DNA of 64,000 bases from DATEDA01 sp963827595 (GCA_963827595.1 CAWHBT010000016.1:352656-416655), one strand, 5' to 3'; counted from the stretch's first letter, positions 1 through 6,925 are shown. Program-made: numbers and translations. The notes: a model not told the origin generated them from the letters alone.

Positions 1-274
1 GCGGCACCCGGGTCAGAATGACCTGATAGGCGATCGCGGCGAGCAGATAGACGGCGCTGGTCGCGGCGAACAGCCGCACGTTCTGACTGCCCAGGCTCAG
101 CAGGTCGCCATAGGCGAGCCCCGAGACGAAGAACAGCCCGGCGATGGCGATCCGGTAGGCGTTGAAGTAGCGAAGCGAGACCCAGAACGACTCCGGAACG
201 GTCTGCGCCTCCGGCCGCGCCGCGGAGTCCGGGGTGCGGAACAGGGCGAGCTCGCGCACCGGCGGCTCGTTCAC
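1..274 (-). CDS. pilS: Sensor histidine kinase PilS, N-terminal fragment
   Basis: Only the first about 91 codons are inside the window; the kinase domain lies beyond the left edge. The reading frame starts at a GTG at 274 that overlaps the TGA of the upstream PP0621-family gene, so the two are translationally coupled. The visible part has a short polar N-terminus followed by hydrophobic stretches (for example AIAGLFFVSGLAYG), as expected for the membrane-embedded sensor region of PilS, which with PilR controls type IV pilin transcription through sigma-54. The assignment rests on this N-terminal pattern and on the usual PP0621-pilS adjacency in betaproteobacteria; no catalytic motif is visible. 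Confidence 0.6.
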   Translation of the reverse strand, partial: MNEPPVRELALFRTPDSAARPEAQTVPESFWVSLRYFNAYRIAIAGLFFVSGLAYGDLLSLGSQNVRLFAATSAVYLLAAIAYQVILTRVP

Positions 275-495
275 CGGCTGAAGAGGCGGCGGTGCTCCTC
301 GGAGCAGAAGTACTGCCCCTGCGACAGGACCGCTTCGGAGAGCGGCAGGTGCACGCCGCATTGGCCGCAGTCCACCATGCGCTCACCGTCGGCGCCGGTA
401 CCCGGTTCCTGCCGCGCGCGCGCGTCGCGCCGCAATCCTCTCCACAGGAAGTAGAGGACGAGCGCAGCGGCGAGGACGATCAGCAGCTTGCTCAT
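271..495 (-). CDS. PP0621 family small zinc-ribbon-like membrane protein
   Basis: A 74-residue protein with one N-terminal membrane helix (LLIVLAAALVLYFLW) and a C-terminal cysteine-containing tail with CGQCG and a later YFCSEEH, which looks like a metal-binding ribbon. This matches the PP0621 family of unknown function. I chose the ATG at 495; a TTG four codons upstream is possible. It overlaps the pilS start. Its upstream side was originally next to the tRNA-Pro gene and is now separated from it by the integrated element. Confidence 0.75.
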   Translation of the reverse strand: MSKLLIVLAAALVLYFLWRGLRRDARARQEPGTGADGERMVDCGQCGVHLPLSEAVLSQGQYFCSEEHRRLFSR

Positions 496-597
496 TGGGC
501 GCCGCAATTATATGTGCCCGAACCGCGCGCGGCTCGGGCGGCAGTGCGAGCAGTGTGACACTTCGGACGTCGGCGCCGCGGCGGCGGGGGAAGAGAG

Positions 598-648
598 TGG
601 TCGGGGTGACTGGATTCGAACCAGCGACACCTGCGTCCCGAACGCAGT
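598..648. repeat. Left attachment-site repeat (att, 51 bp)
   Basis: This 51-bp segment is identical to 6820-6870, the 3' half of tRNA-Pro from the anticodon stem to the encoded CCA. At the left site the rest of the tRNA is missing, so this is the duplicated distal att copy left by site-specific integration. Identity stops abruptly at both ends. It lies about 118 bp from the integrase start. Confidence 0.9.
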
Positions 649-765
649 CTCCAGCCATTCGACAGTCACCGTGTTAGATTTAAAATCAAGATATTAGAGT
701 TTTACTCCGTTTCGCTGCAGCCCGCTCTGTAGTAGAATTGGGCCTTACCCTGCACTTACCGGAAC

Positions 766-1962
766 GTGCCGATGAAAGCGAAGCTCTCGCCTGCCGTGAT
801 CGCTCGCGCGAAGCCGCGGGCGACACCATATGAAGTCCTCGACACGCAGTGCCCCGGGCTGCTCCTCCGCGTGCAGCCCTCAGGCGCGAAGCGCTTCTAC
901 GTCACCTGGGCGCGCGGCCGACGCAAGGTGATCGGGCGGGCCGAGCTCCACACGGTGGAAGCGATGCGGACGAAGGCGAAGCGCATTCTCCTCGACGCCG
1001 AGGAGCACGGCGAGCCGGCGATCGCCGAGAACAAGCGCGCTCCTGACCTGGGTAACTTCATCCGCGAGCACTACAAGCCGTGGGCGGAGAGCGGCGGGCT
1101 CAAGCACGCCAAGGGCGAGCTCCGGGCGCTAGAGACGGAGTTCGGCGCCTGGTTCAACCGTCCGCTGCACGCGATCTCGGTGCTCGACCTCGAGCGCTAT
1201 CGGAGGAAGAAGATGGCCGCCGGCGTGAAGCCGCAGACGATCAATCGGCACTTTGACCGGCTGCACCTGGTGCTCTCGAAGGCCGTCCTGTGGAAGCATC
1301 TCCCGGCACACCCATGGAAAGGCCGCGAACGCGCCAAGGTTGACGAGGAGCACCGGGTTAGGTGGCTCAAGCCGGACGAGGAGGAACGGCTACGCGCAGC
1401 GCTGGCCGCCCGGGACGCGAAGATGAGGGCTGAGCGGGAGAGTGCGAACCGCTGGCGCGAGGCCCGCGGCTATGCCCTCTATCCCGCGATCGATGGGGGC
1501 GGGTTCGGCGATTACCTGACGCCGATGGTGCTCGTGTCGATGAACACCGGCATGCGGCGGGGCGAACTGCGGCAGATCCAGTGGACCGACGTTGACCTCG
1601 AGCGCACCATGCTAACGACCCGGGGCGGTTACGCCAAGTCCCGGCGCACCCGGCACATCGCGTTGAATGCTGAGGCGCTCGAGGTACTCAAGCGCTGGAA
1701 GCACCAAGCCGGCGACCGGCCGGTCGTGTTCGGCGTCGCTCGCGTCGACAAGGCGTGGTCTGCGGTCCTAGAGGCGGCGAAGGTCGACGACTTCCGCTGG
1801 CACGACCTGCGGCACCACTTCGCGAGCAAGCTCGTCATGGCCGGCGTTGACCTGAACACGACCCGCGAGCTCATGGGGCACGCGGACATTGCAATGACGC
1901 TGCGCTATGCGCACTTGGCGCCAGAGCACAAGGCCGAGGCTGTCGCGAAGCTGGTCGCGTAG
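766..1962 (+). CDS. int: Site-specific tyrosine recombinase (integrase)
   Basis: A 398-residue phage-type integrase that would catalyse recombination between the tRNA-Pro att sites. It has an N-terminal Arm/SAM-like region (about 1-200) and a C-terminal catalytic domain with Arg in TGMRRGELRQ, the H-x-x-R box in WHDLRHHFASKL, the downstream His in ELMGHADI and the Tyr nucleophile in LRYAHLAP. All catalytic residues are present, so the enzyme looks active. The start is GTG at 766, with an ATG two codons later as an alternative. It sits directly inside the left att repeat and is transcribed into the element. Confidence 0.93.
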   Translation: MPMKAKLSPAVIARAKPRATPYEVLDTQCPGLLLRVQPSGAKRFYVTWARGRRKVIGRAELHTVEAMRTKAKRILLDAEEHGEPAIAENKRAPDLGNFIREHYKPWAESGGLKHAKGELRALETEFGAWFNRPLHAISVLDLERYRRKKMAAGVKPQTINRHFDRLHLVLSKAVLWKHLPAHPWKGRERAKVDEEHRVRWLKPDEEERLRAALAARDAKMRAERESANRWREARGYALYPAIDGGGFGDYLTPMVLVSMNTGMRRGELRQIQWTDVDLERTMLTTRGGYAKSRRTRHIALNAEALEVLKRWKHQAGDRPVVFGVARVDKAWSAVLEAAKVDDFRWHDLRHHFASKLVMAGVDLNTTRELMGHADIAMTLRYAHLAPEHKAEAVAKLVA

Positions 1963-1969
1963 CGCCATC

Positions 1970-2422
1970 ATGGACGAACGTCGCAAGTCGGGAGTGACCA
2001 AGAGGGGCGCGCCGACGGTGTCGAACATGCCGCGGCGCGGGCGCGAGCTAGTCGATGCCCTCTACAAGCACCTCCTCACCGGCAAACCGCTAGCGCCGCG
2101 GGACCGGACGGAGCTCATCTCGCGCTTGACGTGGTTCGACGTCGACCCCCGCCGAACGTTGGATGAGGTACTCGGTATCCAGAAGCTTGATCCGCGCCGC
2201 GCCGCGCGACAGATCAGACTGAGGGATCTACTCGACAAGTTCACCGTAGCGCAGCGCCTTGTCGAGCTGCACGATCAGGGGCACGCGTTGACGAACGTGG
2301 ACGCGTTCGGCCAAGTGGCCAGGGAGCTCGGGATTAAGTTGACCGAAATCAAAGAGCACTGGCGCGTCGCCAAGCGTTTCCTCGGGATCAAGTTGGAGCG
2401 GAAACCGGGCCGGGGGGCCTGA
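1970..2422 (+). CDS. Hypothetical element protein
   Basis: A 150-residue basic, mostly helical protein starting at the ATG eight bases after the integrase stop, so probably co-transcribed with it. It contains many Arg/Lys and regularly spaced hydrophobic residues, and the segment VAQRLVELHDQGHAL resembles a helical DNA-binding element, but I recognise no family. The C-terminal part (ARELGIKLTEIKEHWRVAKR) has a helix-turn-helix-like rhythm. Its position between integrase and excisionase-like genes suggests a role in element maintenance or regulation; this is inference only. Confidence 0.6.
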   Translation: MDERRKSGVTKRGAPTVSNMPRRGRELVDALYKHLLTGKPLAPRDRTELISRLTWFDVDPRRTLDEVLGIQKLDPRRAARQIRLRDLLDKFTVAQRLVELHDQGHALTNVDAFGQVARELGIKLTEIKEHWRVAKRFLGIKLERKPGRGA

Positions 2423-2471
2423 AAGTCCCCGAGTTTTGGGACCTTTACCGTAACTCGTTTCGGATTATTTA

Positions 2472-2500
2472 ATCGGGGCCATCGAAACGGAGGCCCCGAT
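2472..2500 (+). promoter_or_regulatory. Hairpin covering the start of the excisionase-like gene
   Basis: A perfect 9-bp inverted repeat, ATCGGGGCC (2472-2480) and GGCCCCGAT (2492-2500), with an 11-nt loop. The 3' arm overlaps the A and T of the ATG start codon at 2499, and the loop and arm contain the GGAGG-like ribosome-binding site. In RNA it would hide the translation start; as DNA it could be an operator. A possible -10-like TATTTAAT lies just upstream (2466-2473). Confidence 0.55.
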
Positions 2501-2714
2501 GGACACAGGTAGGTCAACCGCGCTCTCAAGGCGAGCGTACTCGATCAGCGAGGCGATCACCGTCACCGGTTTCCCGCGAAACCGCGTGTACACATTGATT
2601 GCCGAAGGCAAGCTCCGAACCTTCAAGCATGGGCGGCGTCGTTACATCAGCGCTGCAGCACTCGACGAGTGCATCCGCGGGCTTGAGGCGGCGACAGCGC
2701 AGGCCGTCGCATGA
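2499..2714 (+). CDS. xis: Excisionase/AlpA-type helix-turn-helix protein
   Basis: A 71-residue protein with the winged-helix layout of excisionase-family DNA-binding proteins: YSISEAITVTGFPRNRVYTLI (helix-turn-helix), then an EGKLRTFKHGRRRYIS wing, then a short C-terminal helix. Such proteins set the direction of integrase-mediated recombination or act as AlpA-type activators. Its location downstream of the integrase fits recombination-directionality factor. The ATG lies in the 3' arm of a stable hairpin, which may restrict translation. It overlaps the next gene by ATGA. Confidence 0.75.
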   Translation: MDTGRSTALSRRAYSISEAITVTGFPRNRVYTLIAEGKLRTFKHGRRRYISAAALDECIRGLEAATAQAVA

Positions 2715-2956
2715 GTGCCCCGATCCCCGAGTTAGACCCGCGGGCGGCCCGCCAAGTTGAGGAGGTTCTGAAAAACGCTCCTGGCAGCGCGATTCGGACC
2801 CTTGAACGCGCCTTTTCGGGCCAGGCGAGCAAACGGGACGCGATCCGGGCGAACTGCCTCGACTGCACCGGCTACGATCGCGCCGAGATCCGCGATTGCC
2901 GGGTCTATCGGTGCCCGCTGTGGACCTATCGGCAGTACCAAGAGGCCGCCGAATGA
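2711..2956 (+). CDS. Small cysteine-rich phage-type protein
   Basis: An 81-residue protein beginning at an ATG that overlaps the previous stop. The C-terminal half holds four Cys in a C-x2-C ... C-x4-C arrangement (NCLDCTG, RDCRVYRCPLW), suggesting one structural zinc. Proteins with this NCLDC ... CPLW pattern occur in prophages and integrative elements with unknown function. Translational coupling to the excisionase-like gene places it in the element's early operon. Confidence 0.6.
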   Translation: MSAPIPELDPRAARQVEEVLKNAPGSAIRTLERAFSGQASKRDAIRANCLDCTGYDRAEIRDCRVYRCPLWTYRQYQEAAE

Positions 2957-3141
2957 ATGCCGACGCGCCACGCCAGAACGTCGACGTCGCGGTCGTCCCG
3001 GTTGCCGGCGGATTCGTTCGTCATGACCCGCCCTCCGAGGGGCAAGCCCCGGCGCCTCAGCCGGGCCTACGCGACCCGAGAGGCGGCCGAGGGCTTCGCC
3101 CAGATCATCCGGCGCGATTCGCTCGAGCAGCCCCACCGTGA
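2953..3141 (+). CDS. Possible small ORF, overlaps previous stop
   Basis: A 62-codon frame starting at ATGA overlap with the preceding gene (ATG at 2953). The N-terminal part (NVDVAVVPVAGGFVRHD) is protein-like; the C-terminal part is Pro/Gly/Arg-rich and looks like read-through of another frame. The overlap supports translation, but the composition is weak. The competing frame is listed at 3023-3160. Confidence 0.3.
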   Translation: MNADAPRQNVDVAVVPVAGGFVRHDPPSEGQAPAPQPGLRDPRGGRGLRPDHPARFARAAPP

Positions 3142-3160
3142 CGAGGAAGCCCGCGGGTGA
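3023..3160 (+). CDS. Possible small basic ORF
   Basis: A 45-codon frame from ATG 3023 with a basic N-terminus and a helical segment REAAEGFAQIIRR. It overlaps the frame at 2953-3141 and ends four bases past the GTG of the next ORF (3157), forming a GTGA overlap. Only one of the two overlapping small frames is likely to be translated; the overlap with the following gene favours this one slightly. Confidence 0.35.
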   Translation: MTRPPRGKPRRLSRAYATREAAEGFAQIIRRDSLEQPHRDEEARG

Positions 3161-3381
3161 GCTCCACAGCGCGCCATCTCCACGCGGTCGCGGATGTCGA
3201 GTCGGGCGACGGCGGCGACCGGGTCGACCCGTTGGTGCCGGATGGCGCCTACGACGTCGTCTTCGTCGAGCACTGGACCGGCCTCGGGTTCGGGAAGCAG
3301 CCGCTGGTGATGATGCGGTTCCGCATCGTCACCCTCGGCGAGCACGGTAGGGCAAATCGGAGCACCTCGGCCGGGTGCTAA
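3157..3381 (+). pseudogene. Phage/ICE-type hypothetical, apparently frameshifted near its 3' end
   Basis: The first about 60 residues contain YDVVFVEHWTGLGFGKQP and MMRFRIVTLGEHG, the pattern of small conserved proteins carried by prophages and integrative elements. After GEHG the frame changes to a Ser/Arg-rich tail and stops. The family usually continues with a Gly-Lys and His-Leu segment, and just such residues (GKSEHLGRVL) are encoded in another frame from about 3352. A single indel near 3350 would explain this. Start is GTG at 3157. Confidence 0.4.
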
Positions 3382-3469
3382 GGCCTAGACCCTTCGGACA
3401 ATTGCGTCGCCCACTTCGCCCGGCGATGCTGCGATTGCTCAAGTACTCCACAAGGAAAGGAGGGGAAAC

Positions 3470-4429
3470 ATGTCATCCAACCGGAGCCCGATGAGAAGGA
3501 CCCTCGCGCTGAGCGCAGCGCTACTTGTGACTGCTCTTGCCGGGATGGGGGATGCTCACGCCACCGTGATCGGTGTGTCGGTCGATCGCGTGACGAACTT
3601 TCTGACCACCATTTCCGACCCCTCTGTGACTATTCGACCCAACGGCACCACCGCTGCCGACGCCGCATCCTTCAACGGGCCGACCGTAAATAACGTGGTC
3701 AACTGTGGTCCCGGGGGGGTGACGCCCACGCCACCGTGCAACCCGGGCGGACTCAGTGCCAATGCGCCCCAGGCGACGGCCGGCCCTGGGCCGTTTCCCG
3801 CGCAAGACACGTACACGATCCCCCCAGCGGGCGGATTCGTCGGCTCGCGCGGCGACTCGAATATCACCGGCATATTCGAGCAACAGGTTGGAGCCGGCGC
3901 CAGTGGAGTCGCCGAGACACGACTCAGCGCCCCCGGTACGGGCGGCGCGTCGGCGAGAGAGGAGATTGTGAGTATCGTCCAGTGGCCTAACTTCCCGGCG
4001 CACTTCGAGTTCAGCTTTCTTGCCAACCCGTTCCTGCAAGTCGCGGTCGATCAACCTGGGGACGCGTCCACCGCTGTCATGTCGCTGGATGTTCGCGTGA
4101 CCAATGCCGCGGGTAATACGGTCTTCCTGTGGACGCCCGGCTCATCGAGCGGCCAGATCGGCGTGGCGTCCGAAACCGATCCGTTCAGCCTCAACCAGCT
4201 GTTGCTTGCGAGCTCGCCGGGCGATAACAGCATCTTCAGTCCCGCTCAAGGAGCGTTCAGCGCGACTTCGGTGGCGCTCCCGGGCGAGGTGGAGTACACC
4301 CTCTCGCTCCTGATGACGCAAACAGTCCGGGCAGCGAGCACGGCGACGGTACCCGAGCCGGGCAGCGTTGCCCTCCTCGGCCTTGGTCTGGCTGGTCTTC
4401 TAGCCGCGCTCCGCCGCAAGTTGAACTAG
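3470..4429 (+). CDS. PEP-CTERM sorting domain protein
   Basis: A 319-residue exported protein. It has an N-terminal signal peptide (RRTLALSAALLVTALAG then AHA) and a C-terminal PEP-CTERM signal: VPEPGSV, a hydrophobic helix and a basic RRKLN end, recognised by exosortase. The middle is rich in Gly, Ser, Thr and Pro, as in surface or exopolysaccharide-associated proteins; no enzymatic motif is visible. A strong AAGGAAAGGAGG ribosome-binding region precedes the ATG. The exosortase is not in this window. It lies inside the integrated element as cargo and is convergent with the nuclease gene, the two stop codons overlapping. Confidence 0.85.
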   Translation: MSSNRSPMRRTLALSAALLVTALAGMGDAHATVIGVSVDRVTNFLTTISDPSVTIRPNGTTAADAASFNGPTVNNVVNCGPGGVTPTPPCNPGGLSANAPQATAGPGPFPAQDTYTIPPAGGFVGSRGDSNITGIFEQQVGAGASGVAETRLSAPGTGGASAREEIVSIVQWPNFPAHFEFSFLANPFLQVAVDQPGDASTAVMSLDVRVTNAAGNTVFLWTPGSSSGQIGVASETDPFSLNQLLLASSPGDNSIFSPAQGAFSATSVALPGEVEYTLSLLMTQTVRAASTATVPEPGSVALLGLGLAGLLAALRRKLN

Positions 4430-4929
4430 TCGGACGAGCAGGGGTGCGAACACAGCCCCCGTTTCCGTAGGCGGGCTTCCTCTTCCTCGCTCGCGTAGCG
4501 CCCGCGATCCTGGGGCGATTGCTCGTCGGCGTAGCGCTTGAACCACCACGCGAGCCCAACGCTGATCTGCGCGAGGCCCACGTCGAGCGTCTTGCCGCAG
4601 CGTGGGCAGTCACTAGGCTGGACCCAGACCTTGCACACCTCGCGCCCGAAACGGTCTGTCTTGTGGCACTCGAGCCGGGCGTCCTTTGCGTGCGCCATCT
4701 GAGCAAGGCTCTGGCGTGCTCGCTCGCCGAACGCCTGGCCCTTCTCGGGAGCGTCGATGCCGTTGATGCGGACCTTGTGCTGCTTCTTCTCGGAGTCGAG
4801 CACGGTGAGCGTGTCGCCGTCGCTGACGCCGACGACGCGGCCCTCGACCACCCAGGTTGCGGCGAAAGCCGGAGCCGCGGCGAGGAATAGAATCGCGGCG
4901 ACCGAAAGGTTCGAGTCCGACGAGTTCAC
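4426..4929 (-). CDS. Secreted thermonuclease (SNase) family protein
   Basis: A 167-residue protein with a signal peptide (SVAAILFLAAAPAFA) followed by a staphylococcal-nuclease-type OB fold: VVGVSDGDTLTVLD, RINGIDAPEKGQAFGERARQ and DRFGREVCKVW. These supply the conserved Asp, Arg and Glu catalytic and calcium-binding positions of the family. Four Cys in the C-terminal half (CPRC and GLCSHPC) may bind a metal or form disulfides. Predicted role is cleavage of DNA or RNA in the periplasm or outside the cell. Start taken as GTG at 4929. It converges on the PEP-CTERM gene. Confidence 0.85.
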   Translation of the reverse strand: MNSSDSNLSVAAILFLAAAPAFAATWVVEGRVVGVSDGDTLTVLDSEKKQHKVRINGIDAPEKGQAFGERARQSLAQMAHAKDARLECHKTDRFGREVCKVWVQPSDCPRCGKTLDVGLAQISVGLAWWFKRYADEQSPQDRGRYASEEEEARLRKRGLCSHPCSSD

Positions 4930-4999
4930 GGAGGCCGAGACTAGGCGACTCAGCGGAGTTTTGTGAGCGGAGTATGCGCGTTACTACAGGAGGCGTGGC

Positions 5000-5267
5000 A
5001 TGTCCGACGGTACAGCCCTGGTCCGCATTTCAGTAGGAAAAGCGGTGATTGAGATCTCCGGCTCTTGAGGCGTTCGTCGAAGCACAAGCGGAGAAACTGG
5101 CACTCGCTGCGAAACTGACAGAGTACCTGCGGGCGCTGGCAGACGCGGAGACAGAAGCTGCGAAAGAGGCTACCTCTCAGGACAGGGAAACCCTGAAAAA
5201 GTTGATCGAATTGCTCCACAAGCAGGAAGAGCAGCGGCAGCAAGTGCTGAGAGTACTCGCGTCGTGA
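5000..5267 (+). CDS. Small coiled-coil protein split by a +1 shift at TCT TGA
   Basis: An AGGAGG (4988-4993) six bases before ATG 5000 opens a 22-codon frame, ending IEISGS at TGA 5066. Skipping the T at 5066 joins it to the +1 frame, EAFVEAQAEKLALAAKL, which runs to 5267. The joined 88-residue product reads smoothly (IEISGS-EAFVEAQ) and continues as a Glu/Gln/Leu-rich coiled coil. Either an indel has broken the gene or a +1 frameshift is used at TCT-TGA. The downstream frame's own best start is a TTG at 5049 with no good ribosome-binding site. Confidence 0.5.
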
Positions 5268-5275
5268 GCGTCACC

Positions 5276-5318
5276 GGATCGTGGTCGTGTCCCCGTGCGG
5301 GCTGTGGGAGCGGGGGCC
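5276..5318 (+). repeat. Imperfect direct repeat, copy 1
   Basis: A 43-base segment matching 5814-5856 at 37 positions, with an identical GCGGGCTGTGGGAGCGGG core. The two copies flank the lipoprotein gene 5362-5754. A -10-like TATAGT (5325-5330) follows this copy. Confidence 0.6.
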
Positions 5319-5361
5319 GGGTGCTATAGTGGGGTAGCGGGCAGTCGCAGAGGAGCGACGC

Positions 5362-5754
5362 ATGTCAATCCACACCCTTTGCCTGTTGCCGATCGTTCTG
5401 CTCGCGAGCGCCTGCGCGCAGTTCGCCGCACAGTTCGCGCTCACGCGCTACCAGCGCGATCTCAACCCCATCATCGGAACGGCGACCCGGGAAGACATCG
5501 CGCAGCGATATGGGCCGCCAAAGGAGCGGCAGAGGATAGGAGTATCGGAAGTATGGACGTATCACATCTCCCATGGGTACTCCGCTGTGAGCCGCGTCTC
5601 CCCCTTCGGCACGCCGCATGATTTCAACAGCAACGCCTGGGGCGTTGCCTCCGCCCACGGCGAGACGCAGTCGCGCGAGGAGTACGACCGCCTCACCCTC
5701 AGGTTCCGCAACGACGGCGCGCTGGACTCGTGGCGCGTTTACGTGCAGCGTTGA
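5362..5754 (+). CDS. Small lipoprotein, SmpA/OmlA-like
   Basis: A 130-residue protein with a type II signal peptide (LLPIVLLASAC, predicted acylated Cys at 18), so probably an outer-membrane lipoprotein. After the linker it has NPIIGTATREDIAQRYGPP, which resembles the helix of SmpA/BamE-like lipoproteins, followed by a beta-rich part (VWTYHIS, LTLRFRNDGALDSWRVY). The exact family is not certain. A GAGGAG ribosome-binding site lies nine bases before the ATG. It is flanked by two copies of a 43-bp repeat within the integrated element. Confidence 0.65.
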   Translation: MSIHTLCLLPIVLLASACAQFAAQFALTRYQRDLNPIIGTATREDIAQRYGPPKERQRIGVSEVWTYHISHGYSAVSRVSPFGTPHDFNSNAWGVASAHGETQSREEYDRLTLRFRNDGALDSWRVYVQR

Positions 5755-6050
5755 GAATCGGCGCCCTGGCGCCAACACGCCCGACGGCTGGCACCTGTGG
5801 TGCGCGGGCCATCGGATCGTCGTCGCGTTCGCCTGCGGGCTGTGGGAGCGGGCGCCACGCGCGGATGATTCCAGGGTCGGGGCACCGTCCTCGCTGGTCG
5901 TCGACCCTAGCGAAGAACAGTACGCTCTTCCGGAGCGCGACATAGAGGCGCCGGTTTTCGAACGCCTCTAGTGCCACGGGTCTGCGCAATGCCTTCAGGG
6001 TCTCGAAGTGCGCCAGCGGCGGGCCTCTCTCAGCAAGGTTCGGATGCGGA
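5755..6050. other. Non-coding stretch inside the element
   Basis: No convincing gene on either strand. It contains the second copy of the 43-bp repeat (5814-5856) and lies between the stop codons of the convergent lipoprotein and prepilin genes, so it probably holds transcription ends; no clear hairpin with a T-run was found. Confidence 0.5.
5814..5856 (+). repeat. Imperfect direct repeat, copy 2
   Basis: Second copy of the 43-base repeat at 5276-5318 (six mismatches). It lies downstream of the lipoprotein gene in the same orientation, so recombination between the copies would excise that gene. Confidence 0.6.
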
Positions 6051-6731
6051 CTACACGCCCTTGCAGACGAGGTATTGGTTAGCACCCGTTTCCGCGTACG
6101 TCGGTTCGGGTCCACCCGCGGCGATCGCGGGGTTCGATCCGGCCTGGAGTTGCGCTCGGAGCGACCCGGTGGCCGAGGCCTGATCGTCGGTCTGCGTGTC
6201 GATGGCGATCGCGATCTTGTCGGGAACGTTGGCCGAGCACACGATCAGACCGGACATCCCCATCGTCGCCGGGCCGGTGCCGTTCTGGGCGCCGATCATC
6301 CCGCTGATCGCATTGGTCGGCTGATTCGAGGCGATGTTGGACGGGGTAGTTGCACCGGGGATGAAGCCCGCTTGCCGGAGATGCCACCAGAAGAGCCGTG
6401 ACTCGGGCTCGTTTGCGGCCGTCGGGAGGTTATAAGCACCGTCGATCGTTCCGTTTCCCGGGGTGGAGGGTGTTGCGTTCGCCGCGGGGAGCGCCCAGCG
6501 CCCCGTGGCACCGTGTGCGCCCGCATCGTCTCCCGGGATCGCCCGATAGCGGTCCTGGTACGAGGCGTACGCCGCGGTGATACCGTTGAAGTCATTGATC
6601 ATGTTCTTGATGCGGGCCTGGGTGATCATCTCCTGGCCCTTCAGGATCCCGCCCAGAAGCAGGCCGATGATCACGAGCACGATCGCGATCTCGACCAGGG
6701 TGAATCCCTGTTGTTTCAAGCGCGTTTGCAT
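6051..6731 (-). CDS. Type IV prepilin-like protein
   Basis: A 226-residue protein with a short basic leader, the prepilin peptidase site QQGFTLVEIAI (cleavage after Gly, Glu at +5) and a hydrophobic helix VLVIIGLLLGGILKG. The remainder is Ala/Gly/Thr/Pro-rich with two Cys (LIVCSAN and LVCKGV near the C-terminus), which could form the pilin disulfide loop. It could be a major or minor pilin or a pseudopilin; no assembly genes are adjacent. It lies directly downstream of tRNA-Pro, inside the att repeats, so it appears to be cargo of the element. No sigma-54 promoter was found upstream. Confidence 0.85.
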   Translation of the reverse strand: MQTRLKQQGFTLVEIAIVLVIIGLLLGGILKGQEMITQARIKNMINDFNGITAAYASYQDRYRAIPGDDAGAHGATGRWALPAANATPSTPGNGTIDGAYNLPTAANEPESRLFWWHLRQAGFIPGATTPSNIASNQPTNAISGMIGAQNGTGPATMGMSGLIVCSANVPDKIAIAIDTQTDDQASATGSLRAQLQAGSNPAIAAGGPEPTYAETGANQYLVCKGV

Positions 6732-6819
6732 TGTCCGCTCCAGGGTCGTCGCTTGCGCTTACCATGCACTTATGTCCGGCCGGGATCCCTGACGCTTTCT
6801 TCGTAAGCTATTGATTTTT

Positions 6820-6896
6820 TGGTCGGGGTGACTGGATTCGAACCAGCGACACCTGCGTCCCGAACGCAGTACTCTACCAGGCTGAGCTACACCCCG
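6820..6896 (-). tRNA. tRNA-Pro (CGG anticodon)
   Basis: A 77-nt tRNA with encoded CCA. The acceptor stem CGGGGTG pairs with CACCCCG; the anticodon arm is CTGCG-TTCGGGA-CGCAG, giving anticodon CGG, which reads CCG (Pro). The T-arm GGTTCGAATCC is intact. This is the functional, complete copy. Its 3' half (6820-6870) is duplicated at 598-648, marking it as the integration target. Confidence 0.95.
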
Positions 6897-6925
6897 ATCC
6901 GGGAGGAACGCGGCGGCGCTGCTGC

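Larger units (their letters stand above)
598..6870. mobile_element. Integrative element in tRNA-Pro(CGG), about 6.2 kb
   Basis: The element is bounded by two perfect 51-bp direct repeats of the tRNA-Pro 3' half (598-648 and 6820-6870). Just inside the left end is a tyrosine integrase gene, followed by an excisionase-like gene and small phage-type ORFs. The remaining cargo is a PEP-CTERM protein, a secreted nuclease, a lipoprotein and a prepilin. There are no replication, relaxase, capsid or packaging genes, so it is either a minimal, satellite-like element or a remnant. Flanking genes (pilS/PP0621 on one side, ispB on the other) are chromosomal. Parts of the interior, for example around 2430-2480 and 660-710, are visibly more AT-rich than the chromosome. 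Confidence 0.85.

Noticed and set aside
495..677. Small ORF containing GVTGFEPATPASRTQ
   Set aside because: This is the well-known translation of tRNA sequence; here it covers the duplicated tRNA-Pro 3' end.
6732..6819. A sigma-54 promoter for the prepilin gene
   Set aside because: Searched because pilin genes often use PilR/sigma-54 and pilS is near, but no GG-N10-GC arrangement with flanking consensus was found on the minus strand.
598..6870. Calling the element a prophage
   Set aside because: No capsid, terminase, tail, lysis or replication genes are present; only integrase, excisionase-like and small phage-type ORFs.
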